A stretch of 64,000 nt of DNA, taken from contig CM057481.1 of assembly GCA_030035585.1 (NCBI GenBank), positions 58,289,128 through 58,353,127 of the forward strand, in the 5' to 3' direction. Made by a program: the position numbers and the translations under genes. This DNA is from Dugong dugon (Eukaryota > Chordata > Mammalia > Sirenia > Dugongidae). Position 1 is the stretch's first letter, and each line of letters opens with the position of its first letter. Below the pieces are notes generated by a model that saw only the letters and a list, made by a program, of their open reading frames with translations, had not been told where the DNA came from and did not search any database. This document shows positions 57,817-64,000 of the stretch, piece by piece.

Positions 57817-59080
57817 CCAGTTTAAGAATCATCAGAAACTTGAATTGCTATATTTTAGGGTTGTAAAAAATTTACTTAAAAATTCCTCCAGGTTGCTATT
57901 TCTGTGATATGATATATGAGGGATCAATTTCAGATATATATTAAATACCTTAAAAAGTTGTCACATCTCCTTTTTTATAAGTTCAGGACCATGTTAATTT
58001 AGTTTAATTTGTCAAGTAGTTGTTTTATTGCAAACAAAGTGTTTCCTTGTGAGGATATAGTTTATGTTTTATTCCTACTTTATTTTTTTCCTCTGTATTT
58101 AACTGAGACAAGCATGTGATGAATAATAATTTAAAACAATGGTTAATTAATGCAACCCAAATACAACTGTTTAGTTTGAGATTTAAGAAGATTTAGTGGG
58201 GAATAACTTGACACCTTAATGAAATATTTAAGGTCAAGGAGGAGCACAAGCCAACACTTTGGTTTTTGCTTTTTCCGTTTTCCCTGATAAATTTTTCTAA
58301 TTCCAAACCTTGTCTAGGAAACTTTTATACCTCCTTAAAACTCCAGTTCATCTGTTGTACCTTCTGTACCCTAACCGTCTCTTCTTTGAATTCTTATAAG
58401 GTAATTTGCCCTTAACTAGCCACCTTTGCCTTGTTTTGTTTTATTTTTGTCCTCCTTCCCAGTGGCTTCATCCTTAAGGTCCTCTTTTCAGTTTTATCTT
58501 TATTGATCTTCCTCTTCCTTATCGATCTTGTCTTTCATTAAATGTGATGTATTTGTGGATGATAAAGGTAATTAAGTGTTGAAAACAAAGTCATTGATTT
58601 AGTGCTGGAAGACAAATAGAACAGGAGTAGAAAGTTTAACTTGATTTCGACTCCAGGACCCCAGTAGTGCCGATGAGTAAACTGCACACCATGGAATTTA
58701 AATGGCTCTGTGAAGGTACACAATGCAGTACCGGGTAGATCTGTGAATGACACTAAGAAGATAGTGGAAGAATCACCACTTGTGGATTGAGATTTTACTC
58801 CTGTGGCATTTATTCCTATGTAAAGTTCTGCCTGGGCTCATGGGTGATAGTACAGGCTTTATCAGTAAATTGCTTGGACCTTCTCCCTCTAAATTCCTTC
58901 ATCTGTTACAAAAGAGATTTAGGTAGAATCTAGTGTTGAGACAAAATGATCTGATTATACCCTTTTAACCTTACATTTTATGGCTCAAAATTAATTCACA
59001 GTTAAGACAGTATACCTTTTAAGTAGCCAGCATTTCACATTCTTGTTTACTTGAACTACTGATTTTGAGACTAAATAAAT
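57817..59080. other. Intergenic, no feature recognised
   Basis: AT-rich; contains short homopolymers but no clear repeat or gene. Confidence 0.45.
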
Positions 59081-59084
59081 TTTT

Positions 59085-59475
59085 AAAGATCAAAAATGTG
59101 AGCAGATGCTTACCCAAGGATATTTACACAAGGATGTACTTTGCAGCATTGTTTGTAAGAAGAAAAGATCAGAAACAACCTAAGTGACTATCAGCTGAAA
59201 ACTGATTTCCATATGTAATTCAAATAGTAAAATGCTGTCTGCCATATAAAGATCCCCAAGGTATATTTAACGAGAAAAGAAAAAAGTGGCAGACCAGCTC
59301 AGATAGTATAATCCCATTTGTGTTAAAAGAAGAAGAGAAGGGCTGTACGTACATATGCTTGTATATGCATACAGAATGGAAGGAACTAGGGGTAGGATGG
59401 GCACGATGAATCTTTGGAACTGTCTGAATTTTCATTAGTTGCATGTATTACTTTTTTGTTTACAAATATGTAATG
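59085..59475 (+). mobile_element. Old L1 3' fragment
   Basis: GCTTACCCAAGGATATTTAC, GTAAGAAGAAAAGATCAGAA, ATCCCATTTGTGTTAAAAGA and TTGGAACTGTCTGAATTTTC fit the 3' end of an ancient L1. Confidence 0.65.
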
Positions 59476-59639
59476 AAGTCTCCTGTTATATTTCCTTGAT
59501 TACAACTGAAATTCTTATTTTTTTAATTCTTCAGAAATAATCTAATGGCTCTCCCCTATTCCTTTCTCTTCTTCCCCTTCCTTTCACTTCCTGAACAATT
59601 CAGTCCTTAAGCAGTTAGGTGGGGCAGAGCAAGGGAGGC

Positions 59640-59945
59640 ATTGAAAGGAGGAGTGGCCTGGTGTGGGTGTTGAAGACCAGGAAGCATGAAGAGGCTGTCC
59701 AAATTGGGGAGGGCAGGTACTGGGAGTCAGAGCTGAGCACTATGAGTAGGACATCCATGTCAGTGGAAGGCCTGGCACAGGGTTTTGGAAGCCCAAGTGA
59801 GATGAGAAGAGTATCTACACCTGGGAGTGGCCTGACACAGGGTGTCAGAGCCCAAGCTGGGTGAAAGGGCTTCCATGAAAGAGGTAGCCCAGCAAGGAGA
59901 GCCAGAGTCCAAGCAAGCTGAGGAGGACATCAACTCAGGGGAGGG
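59640..59945 (+). repeat. Minisatellite, about five 58-base units
   Basis: Phase marker GGCCTGG or a near form occurs at 59654, 59711, 59769, 59829 and 59886, so spacing is 57-60. Units share GGTGTCAGAGCCCAAG-like text and GACATCCAT or GACATCAAC. Copies are imperfect. Confidence 0.7.
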
Positions 59946-60139
59946 GATAGAGTGGTGATAGTGACCAAATAAGTAAATATATTAAGTGTTATGAGAACCT
60001 AGTTTCCCATTGTCTGAGAAGAAAAATACAAATACGGAAAGGAAGAAGACTAGAATGAACCTTGTGATGTTGGCTTGAAATTGGCTGTGTTGGTATGAAT
60101 TCATGGATTTCAAGATATAGATAGTTATAGAAATAAATG

Positions 60140-60265
60140 TAGATGTAAATATGTGTGTATATATATTATACATGTATACACACTTATATTCATACACATA
60201 TGAATATATGTATGAGAATGTGCATGTGTGTATGTGTGTGTTTGTAGGGGGTGTGTATTTATGTT
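60140..60265 (+). repeat. (TG/TATG)n microsatellite region
   Basis: Dense TATGTG and GTATATAT stretches, such as GTGCATGTGTGTATGTGTGT. The minus-strand 120-codon ORF through it is an artefact. Confidence 0.8.
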
Positions 60266-60544
60266 TATATACCGTAGCTTTGTCTGCTGAGTAGGCTTGT
60301 GAGCAACAACACTCCAGATAGTAATGAGTACACCTAATACCCAAATCTTGGATTCTAAATATGATTATCTGCTAAAAACAATCAGAGCTTCTTAAAGAAA
60401 TAGCTGATTCCAGGGCTGGGGCATGGAAATTAGAAAATAAGCCTAAAATATCTTTTTGTAGCAGAAATCAAGGAAGTGTTTAAATAATGATGGGGCTATG
60501 TCAGCTCAAAGGTGTTCCAAATTTTGGGGAATTTGAGCATCAAA

Positions 60545-61800
60545 ATAAATAATTATAGTGACAGACTATAACCCTTTGAATAAAACAGGAAACTCAAGAC
60601 CATGCTGATATAAGTAAATGAATGAATAAATTGAAAGTTTGATGACCAATCAGATATTTACATAGTTCCAAAGTACTTCCCCCAAATACTTACAAACTAC
60701 AAAGGGGGAAAGAACAAATTTGCAGTGGAAAAATCTGGCAAGGGCCACTTTAACCACACGATCAAAATGGACATTGTCAGTAATAGGACAAATAGAAATC
60801 GTGTGCCACTTGATTGGGTATTCCTGTCAAAGATTCATAACCTGAGGTTAATCATGAGGAAACATCATACAAACATAAACTGAGACTAGTTAACAAAAAA
60901 TCTGCTTTGGAATCTTCAGAAGTGTCAAAGTGATAAGAGCTGAAAACAAAAAAATGCAGAGGAACTGTCTTAGTCACTAGTGCTGCTACAACAGAAATAC
61001 CACAAGTGGATGGTTTTAACAAAGAGAAGTTTATTTCCTTACACTAAATTGGGCTAAGAGCCCAAATTCAGGTTGTAATCTCCAGAGGAAGTCTTTCTCT
61101 CTCTGTCGGTCTTCTTATCAATGTTCCCCCAGACTAGGAGTTTCTGTGCGCAGGGACCCTGGGTCCAAAGGACACGCTCTGCTCCTGGTGCTGCTTTCTC
61201 TGTGGTATGAGGCCCCCTGTCTCTCTGCTCACTTCTGTCTCTTGTATCTCAAGAGATTGCCTCAGGACACAATCCAGTCTTATAGATTGAGTCCTGCCTT
61301 ACTGACACAACTGCCACCCAGCCTCCCTCATTAACATCACAGAGGCAGGATTTATAACATATAGGAAAATCACACAATACCAGGAATCATGGCCCAGCCA
61401 AACTGATACACACATTTTTTGGGGGACATAATTCAATCCATGACAGGAAATATTCCAGACTAAAAGAAACTAAAGAGACATTCCAACAAGATACAATATT
61501 TCATTCTTAACTGGATCCTTTCTATAGAGATAAGGTCATTATTGGGACAATTGGAGAAACTTGAATATGATCTGAGGATTAGATGATAGTAATATATCGA
61601 TATTCATTGCCTAGTTTTGATGTATTACGATTACACAGGACAATGTTCTTGTTTGTGGGAAATACACACTAAGATATTATGGGTTCCTAGGTATCAGGTT
61701 GGCAATTTATTCTCAAATGGTTTAAGGAAAAAAGTTCTTTGTACTGTGCTTGCAGCTCTTTTGTAAGTTTGAGATGGTTTCAAAATAAAACTTAAAAACA
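60545..61800 (+). mobile_element. Old L1 (L1ME-like) 3' end split by a solo LTR
   Basis: The left part (to 60965) has CAAGGGCCACTTTAACCACA and GGTTAATCATGAGGAAACAT. The right part (61445-61800) has ATATTCCAGACTAAAAGAAA, CTGAGGATTAGATGATAGTA and GGTTTCAAAATAAAACTT at the tail. Confidence 0.75.
60966..61444 (-). mobile_element. Solo LTR, third copy of the family
   Basis: Flanks GGAAC (60961-60965) and GGAAA (61445-61449). The plus strand runs TGTCTTAGTCACTAG to CAATCCATGACA and includes CAGGGACCCTGGGTCCAAAG. It is inside the old L1. Confidence 0.93.
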
Positions 61801-62326
61801 AAAATATATAATGTTTGTTATTGGATCAAAATGTTTTTCCTTGTTTTCGTAAGCTTTAGAATATTTCATGAAATTGGACTTTATACACATCTGAATAAGT
61901 AAAAATACTGGTAAAATAAATATTTCTACTAAGGAAGTATCTTTTTATTTTAATTATATTAATAATTTAAGTCTAGAAAAATTAATGCTAAATTTTGACT
62001 TCATGTACAAAAATACCCAAAGGCTATTATTTGGCTTTAAAGTAAGACTTCAATATACTTAGTCGTTTTGGGGAAATGCTCTTTATATATAGTTTACCCT
62101 ATACATAATAGTGCATTCTTTTATAGAGCAAGTTCTAATATAACTAAATATCTCAGTAGCAAAATACATTTACAGATATGGAATTTATATATTTTAAGAA
62201 TTCTAAAATAGCTTTGTTCCCAACTGAATTTGCTAAGTCTCCCACCTAGTCTTTCTCGAATCTTTTTACCTAATATGCCCTACCTTGTGCCCAGTCCCCA
62301 GCCAGATTAAATAAAGTCCAAAGGAG
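61801..62326. other. Intergenic, AT-rich, nothing recognised
   Basis: No gene or clear repeat was found between the old L1 tail and the next L1. Confidence 0.5.
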
Positions 62327-64000
62327 GGCTTCTGGGTAACATGGCATTATAGACAGAAGCACCATGCCATCCCTCCACAGCAAAGGTCCAAAAAACTAAG
62401 CCAAACAGAGAAAATGACAGTCCTGAAACCCTAAGCATCAAACGAAGAGATAAAGAACTCAGCCAAGCACCACATGGAATAAGAAACTGACAAAGAACAG
62501 AGAGTGAGGAGAGATACATGATGCAGGATTGTACCAGCCAGATACCAATCTAAGAAATGAACTCTCAGGGACTATCCAAAACCAAAAGAAATACAACAGG
62601 GAATCAGAGCAATTAATCTGTAAATGACAACAACATCAGAACAATAAAAGAGGGAATAAACCGTATAGGTATAAAACCTTCTAATGGAGAGGAAGGCAAG
62701 GCGATACCAAGTAATAATAGACTGCTTCAGACTTAGAAAGATAAGGGTAAATTTCACGGTTACCACAAAGAAAGTTAACAAACCTACTCTTAAAAATAAA
62801 GAGGAAAAACATAAAGTCTCAGTAAAAACAAAACCTACAGAAACAAAAGAAATGAAAAAAAATCCACAAACAAAAGGAAGTCAGCACATAAGAGTAAGAG
62901 GAACAAAGAAAACATCAGCACCACAAAAAAAAAGCACTACAAAATGGCAGCAATAAACTCACACCTATCGATAATTACACTGAATATAAGTTGCCTAAAT
63001 GTACCCATAAAGAGACGAAGAGTGACAGAATGGATAAAAAAACAGGATCCATCAGTATGCTGTCTACAACAGACACATCTTAGAAACAAAGACATAAATT
63101 TATTAAAAATCAAAGGTTGGAAAAAAATATATCAAGCTAACAACTACCAAAAAAGAGCAGGAGTGGCAATACTAATCTCAGATAAAATAGATTTTAAAAC
63201 AAAATCCACCATAAAAGATAAAGAAGAACACTAGATAATGATTAAGGGGATGATCTATCATGAAGACATAACCATAATAAACATCTACGCACCCAATGAC
63301 AGGGATCCAAAATACTTAAACTCTAACAGCACTGAAAAGAGAAACTGACAGTTCCACAATAATAGTAGGAGGCTTCAACACACCACTCTTGGTAAAGGAC
63401 GGAACATCTAAAAAGAAACTCAGCAAAGATACAGAAGACCTAAAGACACAATCAGCCAACTTGACCTCGTAGACATATATAGAACACTCCACCTACAGCT
63501 GCAAAGTACACATTCTTTTCCAATGCACATGGAATGTTCTCCAGAATAGACCACATCTTAGGCCACAGAGCAATCATCAGCAAGATCCAAAATGTTGAAA
63601 TAATACAAAGTATCTTCTCTGACCACAATGGCATCAAGGTAGAAATTAACAACAGGAAGAGCAAGGGAAAAAAAATCAATTACAAGGAAACTGAATAATA
63701 CCTTGTTTACAAACCACTCGGTGATAGAAGAAATCAGAGATGGAATCAAATTCCTAGAATCAAACGAGGATGAAAAGACATCATACCAAAACCTTTGGGA
63801 CATAGCAAAGGCAGTCCTCAGAGGACAATTTATAGCAATAGATGCACACATCAAAAAAGAAGAAAGGGATAAAATCAAAACATTAACTGCAGAACTCAAA
63901 CAAATAGAAAGAGAACAGCAAAAAAAGCCCACAGCCACCAGAAGAAAGGAAATAGTAAAGATCAGAGCAGAAATAAATGAAATAGAGAACAGAAAAACAA
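62327..64000 (+). mobile_element. Second L1 LINE, lacking monomers and ORF1; runs off the window
   Basis: It starts with the 5' UTR leader (GGGCTTCTGGGTAACATGGC, ACCATGCCATCCCTCCACAG) and near 62515-62530 jumps to sequence equal to about 29730 of the long L1. The tandem-repeat 5' UTR and ORF1 are therefore absent, about 3 kb relative to that element. ORF2 begins at 62944. The right end is cut off by the window. Confidence 0.9.
62944..64000 (+). pseudogene. L1 ORF2 5' part (endonuclease), broken
   Basis: The open part encodes MAAINSHLSIITLNISCLN, VTEWIKKQDPSVCCLQQTHL and GVAILISDKIDFKTKSTI, the N-terminal endonuclease fold. A stop follows at about 63234 (TAG), then more ORF2 text in shifted frames (SSTIIVGGFNTPLLVKDGT-like, and KVEINNRKSKGKK). 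Known role: nicking the target DNA for L1 insertion. Dead copy. Confidence 0.88.

Noticed and set aside
59982..60344. 120-codon minus-strand ORF rich in Tyr, Thr and His
   Set aside because: It runs through a TG/TA microsatellite and has no domain.
1..64000. CRISPR array, operon, phage or integron structures
   Set aside because: No regularly spaced identical repeats with unique spacers and no compact gene strings were found; the window is vertebrate genomic DNA.

Overview
This window is placental-mammal nuclear DNA, most likely from an afrotherian of the elephant lineage. It is AT-rich and dense in retrotransposons, and it contains spliced exons with GT/AG borders. The lineage call rests on about twenty copies of a tRNA-headed SINE (AfroSINE type). 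Their 3' ends match an RTE-type LINE that is also present here in four copies. No CRISPR array, operon, rRNA or free-standing tRNA gene was seen.

The only protein-coding gene recognised is KBTBD8, on the minus strand at the left end. Exon 1 holds the ATG at 9122. Exon 2 is 8263-8473 and exon 3 is 3401-4515; the last exon lies beyond position 1. The three exons join in phase and account for 447 complete residues plus the first base of codon 448, encoding the BTB domain, the BACK domain and the start of the Kelch propeller. The promoter is a CpG island around 8.7-9.46 kb with CCAAT boxes and two ZNF143/THAP11-like ACTACA-TTCCC elements. KBTBD8 is a CUL3 ubiquitin-ligase adaptor.

From 9.5 kb to the right end I see no further protein-coding gene. 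The region is intergenic and built from nested repeats. It includes a Tigger pogo transposon (12.69-13.22 kb), an MLT1 LTR split by a 215-bp fold-back element (13.79-14.0 kb), a MIR split by an L1, a larger inverted-repeat element (15.8-16.28 kb), a MER20 split by a SINE, a SINE split by an L1, and an ERVL-type LTR inside an older element.

A long L1 at 26.55-37.48 kb dominates the middle. It has 13-14-bp target duplications, a tandemly repeated CT-rich 5' UTR, broken ORF1 and ORF2, and three later insertions: a SINE, an RTE with an inverted 5' part, and an L1 tail with a probable 3' transduction. An older L1 (39.5-41.8 kb) carries two SINEs and a solo LTR. A second young-looking L1 starts at about 62.33 kb, lacks its 5' UTR repeats and ORF1, and runs off the end of the window.

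The best leads are the two palindromic elements (13.8 and 15.8 kb), the L1 5' UTR monomer array, the RTE/SINE shared tail, and several insertion histories that can be read from target-site duplications.
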